DNA from: JAJZGK01 sp035538795
GTDB taxonomy: Bacteria > Pseudomonadota > Alphaproteobacteria > Rhodospirillales > Magnetospirillaceae
Assembly (NCBI GenBank): GCA_035538795.1
Contig: DATLJS010000053.1
Coordinates: 1 to 64,000, forward strand
DNA: 64,000 nt
Direction of reading: 5' to 3'
The translations under genes and the position numbers were made by a program. Each line of letters opens with the position of its first letter. The stretch's first letter is position 1. Under the pieces are notes generated by a model. The model was not told the origin of the DNA, did no database searches, and was given only the letters and a program-made list of their open reading frames with translations. This document shows, one piece after another, positions 34,800 through 42,964 of the stretch.

Positions 34800-34874
34800 C
34801 CGAAAACCTCCCGGCCACAGAAAGAGAGCGCAAGCTTATTGAGGCCGAAGCTGCTGAAGTCGCTTAGGCCAAAC

Positions 34875-35009
34875 TTACTTCGGCAAGGCGCCCGAAACGA
34901 TGACGCCGATCACAACCACCGCCACCAGTGCCGCCATCAAGGCGTATTCCGTCGGGGTCGCCCCCTGTTTGTCGCCCACGGCAAAATGCCGGAGAAAAGA
35001 ACGCAACAC
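34875..35009 (-). CDS. flp: Flp-type pilin, 44 residues
   Basis: This short gene encodes the major Tad pilin. After a hydrophilic leader (MLRSFLRHFAVGDKQG) comes the class IVb pilin core ATPTEYALMAALVAVVVIGV, with cleavage expected after Gly16 and the essential Glu at mature position 5. It starts with GTG, preceded at 6 bases by AAGGGGG, and ends with TAA after ALPK. At about 28 mature residues it is at the very short end for Flp pilins, which usually have about 45-60. It is the first gene of the Tad operon and the only pilin gene visible; TadE/F minor pilins are not in this window. Confidence 0.88.
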   Translation of the reverse strand: MLRSFLRHFAVGDKQGATPTEYALMAALVAVVVIGVIVSGALPK

Positions 35010-35043
35010 CGCATACCCCCTTGGAACCACCCCCATTTTTCAC

Positions 35044-35073
35044 ACAGTAAGGGAGGGCAAACGCCGTCGTCAA
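35044..35073 (-). promoter_or_regulatory. Candidate promoter of the Tad operon
   Basis: On the minus strand TTGACG and TACTGT are separated by 18 bases, with the -10 about 34 bases before the flp start. It is a fair sigma-70-like match in the right place, with no further support. Confidence 0.35.
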
Positions 35074-35184
35074 TCCACCCCTGCCCCGCAAGCCCCTTCA
35101 AAAAGACTCCGCTTTTTGCCATAACCCCCCTTTGGCGCCCCCATTGAACCCCATGGACGACGGCCGCCCAACCGCGAGGTCAAG

Positions 35185-36498
35185 ATGATTCCACGTTACA
35201 GCCGCCCCGAGATGGTCAGCATCTGGGAGCCGGAAAACCGCTTCCGCATCTGGTTCGAAATCGAAGCCCACGCCTGCGATGCCCAGGCCAAGCTGGGCGT
35301 GATTCCCGAATCCGCCGCTAAGACCGTCTGGGAAAAGGGCAACATTCCCTATACCGCCGAACGGGTCGCCCGCATCGACGAGATCGAGAAGGTCACCAAG
35401 CACGACGTCATCGCCTTCACCACCGAGCTGGCCGAGCACGTGGGACCGGATTCCCGCTTCGTCCACCAGGGCATGACCTCGTCCGACGTGCTGGACACCT
35501 GCCTGTCCGTGCAGATGACCCAGGCCGCCGACCTGCTGCTGGCCGATATCGACGCCCTGCTGGTGGCCCTTGAGCGCCGCGCTTTCGAGACCAAGGATCT
35601 GGCCTGCATGGGCCGCAGCCACGGCATCCACGCCGAGCCGGTGACTATCGGCCTGAAGTTCGCCGGCTTCCACGCCGAATTCCAGCGCAACAAGGACCGT
35701 CTGCTGGCCGCCCGCAAGGACATCGCCACCTGCGCCATCTCGGGCGCCGTCGGCACCTTCGCCAACATCGATCCCTTCGTCGAGCAGTACGTGGCCGGAA
35801 AGCTGGGCCTGTCGCCCGAGCCTCTGTCGACCCAGGTGATCCCCCGCGACCGCCACGCCATGTTCTTCGCCACCCTGGGCGTCATCGCCAGCTCCATCGA
35901 GCGCGTCGCCACCGAGATCCGCCACCTGCAGCGCACTGAAGTGCGCGAGGCCGAGGAATATTTCTCGCCCGGGCAGAAGGGCAGCTCGGCCATGCCGCAC
36001 AAGCGCAACCCGGTTCTGACGGAAAACCTGACCGGCCTGGCCCGCATGGTGCGCAGCGCCGTGGTTCCGGCCCTGGAAAACGTCGCCCTGTGGCACGAGC
36101 GCGACATCAGCCATTCGTCGGTCGAACGCATGATCGGCCCCGACGCCACCATCACCCTGGATTTCGCCCTGGCGCGTCTGACCAACGTGGTGGCCAATCT
36201 GGTGATCTATCCCGACGCCGTCGAGCGCAACCTGAACCAGCTGGGCGGCCTGATCTTCAGCCAGCGCGTCCTGCTGGCCCTGACCCAGGCCGGCATGAGC
36301 CGCGAAGACGCCTACAAGGCCGTGCAGCGCAACGCCATGCAGGTCTGGAACGGCACCGGCCGCTTCCTCGACCTGCTAAAGGCCGACCAGGACGTGGTGA
36401 AGGCGCTGGGCGCCCCCGCCATCGAGGAGCTGTTCGACCTCGGCTATCACACCAAGAACGTCGACACCATCTTCAAGCGGGTGTTCGGCAAAGCGTAA
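35185..36498 (+). CDS. purB: Adenylosuccinate lyase
   Basis: This 437-residue enzyme of the fumarase/aspartase superfamily performs two steps of purine synthesis: cleavage of SAICAR to AICAR and of adenylosuccinate to AMP. The superfamily signature is GSSAMPHKRNP (about residues 269-279), with catalytic His in GMTSSDVLDT and GRSHGIHAEP segments. The start MIPRYSRPEM is the family's usual one and GAGG lies just upstream. It is divergent from flp. purC and purS lie 1.5-2.5 kb downstream, separated by two unrelated genes. Confidence 0.96.
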   Translation: MIPRYSRPEMVSIWEPENRFRIWFEIEAHACDAQAKLGVIPESAAKTVWEKGNIPYTAERVARIDEIEKVTKHDVIAFTTELAEHVGPDSRFVHQGMTSSDVLDTCLSVQMTQAADLLLADIDALLVALERRAFETKDLACMGRSHGIHAEPVTIGLKFAGFHAEFQRNKDRLLAARKDIATCAISGAVGTFANIDPFVEQYVAGKLGLSPEPLSTQVIPRDRHAMFFATLGVIASSIERVATEIRHLQRTEVREAEEYFSPGQKGSSAMPHKRNPVLTENLTGLARMVRSAVVPALENVALWHERDISHSSVERMIGPDATITLDFALARLTNVVANLVIYPDAVERNLNQLGGLIFSQRVLLALTQAGMSREDAYKAVQRNAMQVWNGTGRFLDLLKADQDVVKALGAPAIEELFDLGYHTKNVDTIFKRVFGKA

Positions 36499-36519
36499 CG
36501 GCTCCGTTTCCCGAAGTTG

Positions 36520-36555
36520 CCCCGCCAGGCGGCTCAAAAGAGCCGCCTGGCGGGG
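36520..36555. repeat. Perfect 15-bp stem hairpin after purB
   Basis: CCCCGCCAGGCGGCT and AGCCGCCTGGCGGGG flank a CAAAAG loop. There is no T run, so it is not a standard terminator, but it may stabilise the purB message end. A classical terminator follows 14 bases later. Confidence 0.8.
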
Positions 36556-36569
36556 CGGCGTTTCGGCAA

Positions 36570-36607
36570 CGAAAAAACCCTCCCGGCCGGCCAGGAGGGT
36601 TTTTTCG
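36570..36607. terminator. Bidirectional terminator between purB and the zeta-subunit gene
   Basis: CGAAAAAACCCTCC pairs with GGAGGGTTTTTTCG, with T runs on both strands, between convergent genes. Confidence 0.88.
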
Positions 36608-36625
36608 TCCGGAGCGGATGAAATC

Positions 36626-36979
36626 CTATTCCGGAGAAATCGTCAGCTTGCCGTCTTCGACGTCGTGGACGATCTGCTGATAGGCGACGCCGTAGAACTT
36701 TTCCATCTTCACGGCCAGACGCTCTTCCGAGATGTCGGCGTTCTTGCTGGAAAGGTCGGCATGCAGCTTCTTCAGCATCGAACGATGGGCCGGCTCGGCG
36801 AAATCGCTCGCCACCACCGACTGGGCGTAGGCTTCGGCCTCGCCGCCGGTCAGCCCCAACTGTTCCGCCACCCACAGACCCAGCAGCTTGTCGCGGCGAG
36901 CGTTCACCTTGAAGGCCAACTCTTCGTCCAGGTGATATTTGGCCTCGAAAGCCTTTTCCCGTTCATCGAAAGCGCTCAT
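36626..36979 (-). CDS. F1F0-ATPase zeta subunit / ATPase inhibitor (DUF1476)
   Basis: The 117-residue, all-helical, highly charged protein begins MSAFDEREKAFEAKYHLDEE and contains NARRDKLLGLWVAEQLGLTG, the hallmark of DUF1476. In Paracoccus denitrificans this family is the zeta subunit, which inserts its N-terminus into F1 and blocks ATP hydrolysis. It is almost exclusively alphaproteobacterial, which supports the taxonomic placement. AAGGGGG precedes the ATG. It is convergent with purB and transcribed alone. The family match is strong; the inhibitory strength varies between species and cannot be judged here. Confidence 0.87.
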   Translation of the reverse strand: MSAFDEREKAFEAKYHLDEELAFKVNARRDKLLGLWVAEQLGLTGGEAEAYAQSVVASDFAEPAHRSMLKKLHADLSSKNADISEERLAVKMEKFYGVAYQQIVHDVEDGKLTISPE

Positions 36980-37107
36980 GGACGGCGCATCCCCCTTTAA
37001 ACGTTCTTGTCGAATCTGTAGCCTCGGGCACCACCGGGTTGCAGGCGAGTTCCTGGGCGCACACGTTATATCCTTAGAAAAAGTATAGGTGTACTGGAAA
37101 TTTAAAT

Positions 37108-37854
37108 ATGTGCACGGTTATCATCCTGAAACGACCCGAACAGCCGTGGCCTTTGCTGATCGGCGCCAACCGCGACGAGATGCGGGGGCGCCCCTGGCTG
37201 CCCCCCGCCCGCCATTGGCAAGATCGCCCCAACGTTGTGGCCGGCATGGATCGGCTGGCCGGAGGATCGTGGCTGGGGCTGAACGACGAAGGCGTGGTGG
37301 CCGCCATGCTCAACCGCATGGGCACCCTGGGACCGCAGGACGGCAAGCGGTCGCGCGGCGAACTGGTGCTGGACGCCCTGGATTTCGCCGACGCGGTGGA
37401 CGCCGCCGAGTCCCTGTCGCATCTGTCGGCCTCGGCTTACCGTCCTTTCAACATGCTGATCGCCGACAACCGCGACGCCTTCTGGCTGCGCAACGACGGC
37501 CGCACCGTGCAGGCGCATCCCATTCCCGACGGCCTGTCGATGCTGACGGCCTTCGAGCTGAACGACGAGCAGGACGCCCGCATCCGGCATTTCCGGCCGC
37601 TTTTCACCAGCGCGGCGGCGCCCGACCCCGACGGTTCCGACTGGACGTCGTGGCAGACGCTGCTGTCGACCAGCGCCCCCCACGGTCTGCTGGACCGCGA
37701 AGCCGGACTGTCCTTCCAGCTGGACAACGGCTTCGGCACCCGCAGTTCGGCTTTGCTGGCTCTGCCTGCCATCGAACGCCAAGGCGTTCCGCCGGTCTTC
37801 CTGTTCGCCGCCGGCCCGCCCGGACAAGCCGATTACCTGCCCGTCGCGGAATGA
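37108..37854 (+). CDS. NRDE (TANGO2-like) family protein
   Basis: The 248-residue protein has the defining ANRDE motif (residues 15-19, LLIGANRDEM) and begins MCTV, placing a Cys at position 2 as in N-terminal nucleophile-like members. GSWLGLNDEGVVAAMLNR is also typical. TANGO2 homologues in animals are linked to haem and lipid handling; the bacterial function is not established. No clear ribosome site precedes the ATG, though the upstream region is AT-rich. It sits between the zeta inhibitor and purC with no obvious functional link. Confidence 0.82.
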   Translation: MCTVIILKRPEQPWPLLIGANRDEMRGRPWLPPARHWQDRPNVVAGMDRLAGGSWLGLNDEGVVAAMLNRMGTLGPQDGKRSRGELVLDALDFADAVDAAESLSHLSASAYRPFNMLIADNRDAFWLRNDGRTVQAHPIPDGLSMLTAFELNDEQDARIRHFRPLFTSAAAPDPDGSDWTSWQTLLSTSAPHGLLDREAGLSFQLDNGFGTRSSALLALPAIERQGVPPVFLFAAGPPGQADYLPVAE

Positions 37855-38027
37855 TTCGCATGCAGGCCAAGCATTGGCGGCATACCAGCTTCGGGGGCCG
37901 CGAATGTTGTGCTAGACTGCGCACCCTGCTATATGGAGCCCTTGAATTTGAGGGACCGGCAGGAAGCACCGCCGGTCCTTCCGCGCTTTATCGAAGGCGC
38001 GTCACCCCTTTTCGCCGGATGACAGCT

Positions 38028-38792
38028 ATGGCCAGACGCAAGCAGATTTACGAGGGCAAGGCTAAGGTTCTGTTCGAGGGCCCCGAGCCGGGCACCCTGG
38101 TGCAGTATTTCAAGGACGACGCCACCGCCTTCAACGGCGGCAAGAAGGGCACCATTACCGGCAAGGGCGTGCTGAACAACCGCATCTCGGAATATTTCAT
38201 GCTGCGTTTGGCCGAGATCGGCATTCCGACCCATTTCGTCCGCCGCCTGAACATGCGTGAGCAATTGGTCCGCGAAGTCGAAATCATTCCGCTGGAAGTG
38301 GTGATCCGCAACGTCGCCGCCGGCTCGCTGTCCACCCGCTTCGGCATTCCCGAAGGCACCACCCTGCCCCGTTCGGTCGTCGAATACTATTACAAGTCCG
38401 ACGAGCTGAACGATCCGATGGTGTCGGAAGAGCACATCACCGCCTTTGGCTGGGCCACCGTCCAGGACCTGGACGACATCATGGCCATGGCCCTGCGCAT
38501 CAACGATTTCCTCACCGGCCTGCTGCTGGGCGTGGGCATCCGTCTGGTGGACTTCAAGCTGGAGTTCGGCCGCCTGTGGAACGGCGACGACATGCAGATC
38601 GTTCTGGCCGACGAGATCAGCCCCGACAACTGCCGCCTGTGGGACTTCTCCTCGGGCGAAAAGATGGACAAGGACCGTTTCCGCCGCGACCTCGGCGGCG
38701 TCGAGGAAGCCTATCAGGAAGTCGCCCGCCGTCTGGGCATTTTCCCGGAAGGCGGTCCCCGCGACCTCAAGGGTCCCGAAACCGTTCAGTAA
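38028..38792 (+). CDS. purC: Phosphoribosylaminoimidazole-succinocarboxamide (SAICAR) synthase
   Basis: This 254-residue ATP-dependent enzyme joins aspartate to CAIR in purine synthesis. It begins ARRKQIYEGKAKVLFEG, and has family motifs FNGGKKGTITGKGVLNN, EVVIRNVAAGSLS and LADEISPDNCRLWD. The frame is open far upstream, but that part is antisense-like composition over the NRDE gene, so I start at the ATG giving the normal N-terminus; an ATG three codons earlier is possible. The ribosome site is poor. purS follows 97 bp downstream. Confidence 0.95.
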   Translation: MARRKQIYEGKAKVLFEGPEPGTLVQYFKDDATAFNGGKKGTITGKGVLNNRISEYFMLRLAEIGIPTHFVRRLNMREQLVREVEIIPLEVVIRNVAAGSLSTRFGIPEGTTLPRSVVEYYYKSDELNDPMVSEEHITAFGWATVQDLDDIMAMALRINDFLTGLLLGVGIRLVDFKLEFGRLWNGDDMQIVLADEISPDNCRLWDFSSGEKMDKDRFRRDLGGVEEAYQEVARRLGIFPEGGPRDLKGPETVQ

Positions 38793-38889
38793 TCAAGACA
38801 AATCCAAGCCGGGCGATCCAGCGGCCGACAGGCCCGCCCGGCCGGGACTCACGGCGTGACCGCGCCGGCAACAGACAGGGAGACTGCCC

Positions 38890-39132
38890 GTGAAGGCTAG
38901 GGTTCATATCACTCTGAAAAATGGCGTTCTCGACCCCCAAGGCAAGGCCGTGCAGCATGCGCTGGGCAGCCTGGGCTTCGGCGGCGTCAACGACGTCCGT
39001 CAGGGCAAGTTCATCGAACTGGACCTGGACGAAACCGACCCCGCCAAGGCCAAGGCCAGCGTCGAGCAGATGTGCAAGAATCTGCTGGCCAACACCGTGA
39101 TCGAGAACTACTCGGTCGAGCTGGTGGGCTGA
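38890..39132 (+). CDS. purS: FGAM synthase subunit PurS
   Basis: An 80-residue PurS subunit, which dimerises and bridges PurL and PurQ in formylglycinamidine ribonucleotide synthase. Motifs are KARVHITLKNGVLDPQGKAV and the end CKNLLANTVIENYSVEL, both diagnostic. GTG start with AGGGAG upstream. purQ and purL, normally next, do not follow in this window, which is a departure from the usual purC-purS-purQ-purL order: a small unknown gene and thiE come instead. Confidence 0.94.
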   Translation: MKARVHITLKNGVLDPQGKAVQHALGSLGFGGVNDVRQGKFIELDLDETDPAKAKASVEQMCKNLLANTVIENYSVELVG

Positions 39133-39191
39133 GCCCTCAGGCACGGAGTTCAGAGGCGGGCGTCCCGGCGGGGCGCCCGTTTCGTTTGAAG

Positions 39192-39560
39192 ATGCGCGAA
39201 GCCACCATCAGCACCCTGAACGACGCCGTCGAAGCCCTGCGCCAAGGCGGGCCAGTGCGCCTGCGCTCCCTCCCCTTCGCCTCGACGTCGCTGGGCGCCG
39301 CCGGTTTCCAAGCCATCATCGCCGCCGCCCGCACCGCCGTGCCGGATGTTGAAGCCGAAGCTGTCCTCGATTGCGGCGACGCTCCCGGCCATGTGCTGGG
39401 CGCCCTGCGCATGGGGCTGGAAGCCGTCAGCGTCGCCGCCTCGGACGAAATTCTGATCAGGCTGGCCGACATTGCCGCCCAGACCGGAGCACGGATTTAC
39501 CGCAACGATTCCGGCGTGCTTCATGCTATTTTGCCGCCGACAGACCAGACCATTCACTAA
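39192..39560 (+). CDS. Hypothetical small protein between purS and thiE
   Basis: I do not recognise this 122-residue protein. It is soluble, moderately acidic, with no signal or membrane segment. Pattern: a predicted helix (TLNDAVEALRQGG), short strands (VRLRSLPFAS), a helix (GFQAIIAAARTAVP), then VLDCGDAPGHVLGALRMGLEAVSVA, suggesting an alpha/beta fold. Codon use matches neighbouring genes, which supports real coding. Its stop codon is followed in the same frame by the thiamine-phosphate synthase frame. The start is uncertain (TTGAAG just before the ATG, no good ribosome site). Confidence 0.55.
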   Translation: MREATISTLNDAVEALRQGGPVRLRSLPFASTSLGAAGFQAIIAAARTAVPDVEAEAVLDCGDAPGHVLGALRMGLEAVSVAASDEILIRLADIAAQTGARIYRNDSGVLHAILPPTDQTIH

Positions 39561-39572
39561 AGGATCACGGCC

Positions 39573-40199
39573 ATTTCCTCCGCCTGCCGCCTCTATCTGG
39601 TGACGCCTCCCGCCATCGCCGACGTCCCCGCCTTCGCCAAAACCCTGGCCGCCGCCCTGGACGCCGCCGATGTCGCCTGTATCCAGCTGCGCCTGAAAAA
39701 CGTGCCCGACGACGAGATTTGCCGCACCATCGACTTTCTGCGCCCCGAAGCCCAGCGCCGCGGCGTCGCCTTTCTGCTGAACGACCGCCCCGACCTGGCC
39801 TTCGAGACCGGCTGCGACGGCGTGCATGTCGGCCAAGACGACACGCCCTATAAAAAAGCCCGCGCCGCTGTCGGCGACAACGCCATCGTCGGCGTCACCT
39901 GCCACAATTCCCGCCATCTGGCCATGGAAGCCGGCGAAGCCGGAGCCGACTATGTCGCCTTCGGCGCCTTCTATCCCACCGATACCAAGGAAATCCTTCA
40001 CCGCGCCGAACCGGAAATCCTGTCCTGGTGGTCGGAACTGTTCGAAGTGCCCTGCGTCGCCATCGGCGGCATCACCACCGCCAACGCTCGCCCGCTGGTG
40101 GAGGCCGGGGCCGATTTTCTAGCCGTCTGCGGCGGCGTCTGGTCGCACCCGGAAGGGCCGGAAGCGGCGGTGAAGGCGTTCAACGCCCTGATGAAGTAA
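39573..40199 (+). CDS. thiE: Thiamine-phosphate synthase-like protein, start codon uncertain
   Basis: A TIM-barrel protein of about 208 residues with ThiE signatures: IQLRLKN, FLLNDRPDLAFETGCDGVHVGQDD, VGVTCHN and VPCVAIGGITTANA. ThiE joins HMP-PP and thiazole phosphate to thiamine phosphate. The first barrel strand, CRLYLVTPP, is encoded upstream of the first conventional start (GTG at 39600). Upstream to the preceding stop there is no ATG, GTG or TTG; AAAGGA at 39559-39564 would serve an ATT at 39573, which I use here with reservation. GTG 39600 would truncate the first strand. Some conserved ThiE pyrophosphate residues look altered (FGAFYPTDTKE), so a TenI-like role is possible. Confidence 0.75.
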   Translation: MSSACRLYLVTPPAIADVPAFAKTLAAALDAADVACIQLRLKNVPDDEICRTIDFLRPEAQRRGVAFLLNDRPDLAFETGCDGVHVGQDDTPYKKARAAVGDNAIVGVTCHNSRHLAMEAGEAGADYVAFGAFYPTDTKEILHRAEPEILSWWSELFEVPCVAIGGITTANARPLVEAGADFLAVCGGVWSHPEGPEAAVKAFNALMK

Positions 40200-40227
40200 G
40201 GGGAGGGAGCGCACGCCTCGCCCGCTC

Positions 40228-41280
40228 TCACATCCCCGTCACCACCGGCGCCCACAGCACGTCGGCCAACTCATCGGCTCCCGTCGCCAGCATCACCAGA
40301 CGATCGACGCCCAGGGCGATGCCCGAGCTTTGCGGCATTCCGGCGGCGAGGGCGGCGAGGAAGTCCTCGTCCACCGGATAACGCACGCCATAGAGGCGTT
40401 CCTTCAAATCCATGTCGGCCTGGAAACGGCGGCGCTGTTCCACCGGATCGGTCAGTTCGCCGAAGGCGTTGGCCAATTCGACGCCGCAGGCGTACAGCTC
40501 GAAGCGCTCGGCCACGCGCGGATCGTGGGGGCATGGACGCGACAGGGCGGCCATGGAGACGGGATATTCGCACAGGATCAGGGGGACGTCGTCGCCTAGA
40601 TGGGGCTCGATGCGGTCCAGCATGATGCGGAAGAAGACGTCTTCCCAGGTGTCGTTGGCGCTGACGAACAGGCCGATGCGCTCGGCCTCGGCGGCCAGGG
40701 CGTCGCGGTCGGGAGCCCAGGGATCGGGGGTAGTGGCCAGAAGATCGATGCCGCAATAGTTCTCAAACGCCTGTTGCAGGGTCAGGCGCTTGGGCTCGGC
40801 GAAGGGATCGCAACGACGCTCTCCCCGGCGGAACTCCTTGGTTCCGGCGGCTTGGGCGGCGTCGCGCATCAGTTGGGCGCAATCGGCCATCAGGCGGTCG
40901 TAGCCTTCACCGGCCCGATACCATTCCAGCATGGTGAATTCCGGGTGGTGGGTGGCCGAGCGCTCACCGTCGCGCCAGACGCGGGCGAACTGGAAGATGC
41001 GGGGCATGCCGGCCACCAGCAGCTTCTTCATGGTGAATTCGGGCGAGGTATGCAGATACAGCCGGTGCGAGCCCTGAGCCAGGGGTTCCGCCAAATCGAC
41101 GGCCAGCGCCATGATATGCGGCTCCATGCCCGGCGACACCTGAAGACAGGGGGTTTCCACCTCCGCGAAATCCCATTGGCCGAAGCGGGAACGCAGGGCC
41201 GACAGGATACGGGCGCGGGACAGAAGCTTGTCGCGGCGGCTTGCGAAATGCTCGGGCCGCCACCACTCTTTGCCAGACAT
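40228..41280 (-). CDS. epmA: Elongation factor P--(R)-beta-lysine ligase
   Basis: EpmA/GenX/PoxA (350 residues) is a truncated class II lysyl-tRNA synthetase lacking the anticodon-binding domain. It attaches (R)-beta-lysine to elongation factor P. Motif 2 is FARVWRDGERSATHHPEFTM (residues about 97-116) and motif 3 is GIALGVDRLVMLATG near the C-terminus. It is divergent from epmB, 68 bp apart, and the EF-P gene lies 2.6 kb away, so the whole modification pathway is encoded together. Confidence 0.95.
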   Translation of the reverse strand: MSGKEWWRPEHFASRRDKLLSRARILSALRSRFGQWDFAEVETPCLQVSPGMEPHIMALAVDLAEPLAQGSHRLYLHTSPEFTMKKLLVAGMPRIFQFARVWRDGERSATHHPEFTMLEWYRAGEGYDRLMADCAQLMRDAAQAAGTKEFRRGERRCDPFAEPKRLTLQQAFENYCGIDLLATTPDPWAPDRDALAAEAERIGLFVSANDTWEDVFFRIMLDRIEPHLGDDVPLILCEYPVSMAALSRPCPHDPRVAERFELYACGVELANAFGELTDPVEQRRRFQADMDLKERLYGVRYPVDEDFLAALAAGMPQSSGIALGVDRLVMLATGADELADVLWAPVVTGM

Positions 41281-41348
41281 GGTTTTTCCCTATAGGACTA
41301 TGGTATCGACACCATGCCCCAACCGGCCTCAGACCTCCAGAGAGTAGA

Positions 41349-42416
41349 ATGACCGACCCCCGCGCCTTGCCGTCCCACCCTGAATTCCAGAAACGGCGCA
41401 CCCTGCGCACCGCCGCCGATCTGGTGCGGGCCGGATTGGTCAAGCCGGAGCGCATGGAAGCCTTGCAGGCGGTGGCGGAACGCTATGCGGTGGCGGTCAC
41501 GCCGGCCCTGGCCGATCTGATGGACGTCTCCGATCCCGGCGATCCCATCGTCCGCCAGTTCGTTCCCGACCCGCGCGAGCTGGACGCGTCGCCCGACGAC
41601 ATGGCCGACCCCATCGGCGACGAGGTGTTCTCGCCGGTCAAGGGCGTGGTGCATCGTTATCCCGACCGCGTGCTGCTGACGCCGATCCTGCATTGTCCGG
41701 TCTATTGCCGCTTCTGCTTCCGCCGCGAAAAAGTGGGCGGCGAGGAAGCGGTTCTGGCCGAGGCCGACCTGGACGCCGCCCTGGACTACATCCGCGCCCA
41801 TGACGAGGTGTGGGAGGTCATCCTGACCGGCGGCGATCCCCTGATGCTGTCCGCCGCCAAACTGAAAAGCCTGATGGCCGCCCTGGACACCATTCCCCAT
41901 GTGCAGGTCATCCGCATTCACAGCCGGATTCCCGTGGGCGATCCCGACCGCATCGGCCCGGCGCTGCTGGACGCCCTGGCCGCCACCGGCAAGGCCTTGT
42001 GGCTGGCCGTCCACTGCAACCACCCCAAGGAACTGTCCGCCTCCGCCGAGGCCGCTCTGCGCCGCCTGTCCGGGGCGGGCATTCCCCTGCTGGGGCAGTC
42101 GGTGCTGCTGAAGGGCGTCAACGACGATCCCGACACCCTGGCCGCCCTGATGAAGGCCTTGGTGCGCAACCGGGTGAAGCCCTATTACCTGCATCATCCC
42201 GATCTGGCGCCGGGCACCGCCCATTTCCGCCTGAGCATCGAGGAGGGACAGAAGCTGGTGGCCGGCTTGCGCGGCCGCATCTCGGGGCTGGCCCAGCCGA
42301 CCTATGTGCTGGACATTCCCGGAGGCCACGGCAAATCCCCCGCCGCCAAGGGCTATGTCGGTGACGGCGAGGTCACCGACTGGCAAGGCCGCCGGCACGA
42401 CTACCCGACAAAATAG
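41349..42416 (+). CDS. epmB: EF-P lysine 2,3-aminomutase (radical SAM)
   Basis: The 355-residue radical SAM enzyme converts (S)-alpha-lysine to (R)-beta-lysine for EpmA. The 4Fe-4S motif CxxxCxxC is in CPVYCRFCFRR; downstream VILTGGDPLML and IRIHSRIPV are typical of the lysine 2,3-aminomutase family, and the PLP-region is near the C-terminus (KPYYLHHPDLAPGT). The short length and divergent pairing with epmA support EpmB rather than the catabolic KamA. The ATG has AGAGAG upstream. Confidence 0.93.
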   Translation: MTDPRALPSHPEFQKRRTLRTAADLVRAGLVKPERMEALQAVAERYAVAVTPALADLMDVSDPGDPIVRQFVPDPRELDASPDDMADPIGDEVFSPVKGVVHRYPDRVLLTPILHCPVYCRFCFRREKVGGEEAVLAEADLDAALDYIRAHDEVWEVILTGGDPLMLSAAKLKSLMAALDTIPHVQVIRIHSRIPVGDPDRIGPALLDALAATGKALWLAVHCNHPKELSASAEAALRRLSGAGIPLLGQSVLLKGVNDDPDTLAALMKALVRNRVKPYYLHHPDLAPGTAHFRLSIEEGQKLVAGLRGRISGLAQPTYVLDIPGGHGKSPAAKGYVGDGEVTDWQGRRHDYPTK

Positions 42417-42424
42417 GCTCCCGC

Positions 42425-42913
42425 CTACTCGAACTTCGCCAGCCAGATCTTCAGAAGCTGCGACAGGGCGTCCCGCTGATCCAGCCTGACGCCCTCCAAC
42501 AGGCGTTGCTGGTTGGCCAGATGCGCCTCGACGGCCGTATCCACCATTTCCCGCCCGGCTTCGGTCAGCGCCACCAGCACCCCCCGCCCATCCGCCGGGT
42601 TGGCGCGGCGGACCAGCCATCCGGCCTTTTCCAGCAAATCCAGACGGTGCGTCAGGGTGCCCGAAGTGATCATCATCTGCGCCAGCAATTCATTGGCGCT
42701 CAAGCCGTCGGGCCGGTTCAAGCGGCGCAAGGTGGCCAGCACGTCGAAACCGCCCACCGGCAGCCCCTGGCCGGTCAGCACTTTGTTGATTTCGCGCTCC
42801 AGATGGCCGCGCAGACGGGCCAGCCGCCCGAACAGGGCCATGGACGCAGTATCCAGGTCGGGCCGGACCTCTTTCCATTGGGCGACGATGCCGTCCAGCT
42901 TGTCCTGGCTCAT
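42425..42913 (-). CDS. MarR-family transcriptional regulator
   Basis: This 162-residue regulator contains a winged helix-turn-helix (about 55-125): FDVLATLRRLNRPDGLSANE, then MITSGTLTHRLDLLEKAGWL with wing RANPADGRGVLVALT. I start at the internal ATG beginning MSQDKLDG; the upstream extension would run through the operators and the divergent gene. Two near-identical palindromes lie between it and the divergent EamA transporter gene, so it almost certainly represses the transporter and itself. The effector, perhaps an exported toxic compound or metabolite, is unknown. Confidence 0.9.
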   Translation of the reverse strand: MSQDKLDGIVAQWKEVRPDLDTASMALFGRLARLRGHLEREINKVLTGQGLPVGGFDVLATLRRLNRPDGLSANELLAQMMITSGTLTHRLDLLEKAGWLVRRANPADGRGVLVALTEAGREMVDTAVEAHLANQQRLLEGVRLDQRDALSQLLKIWLAKFE

Positions 42914-42924
42914 TCCGTCAACTC

Positions 42925-42938
42925 TCTTGACATCAAGA
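42925..42938. promoter_or_regulatory. MarR operator 1
   Basis: TCTTGACATCAAGA, a palindrome 12 bases upstream of the marR start. It differs by one base from the reverse complement of operator 2. Confidence 0.65.
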
Positions 42939-42964
42939 TAAATCACCCTCATCTCTGGCGTAGG

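Noticed and set aside
37089..38027. Apparent long N-terminal extension of purC
   Set aside because: Runs over the NRDE gene in another frame and is Arg/Pro-rich; PurC normally starts near ARRKQIYEGKAK.
39540..39600. TPP riboswitch before thiE
   Set aside because: The gap from the previous gene is about 40 bases, too short, and no CTGAGA-type thi-box motif is visible.
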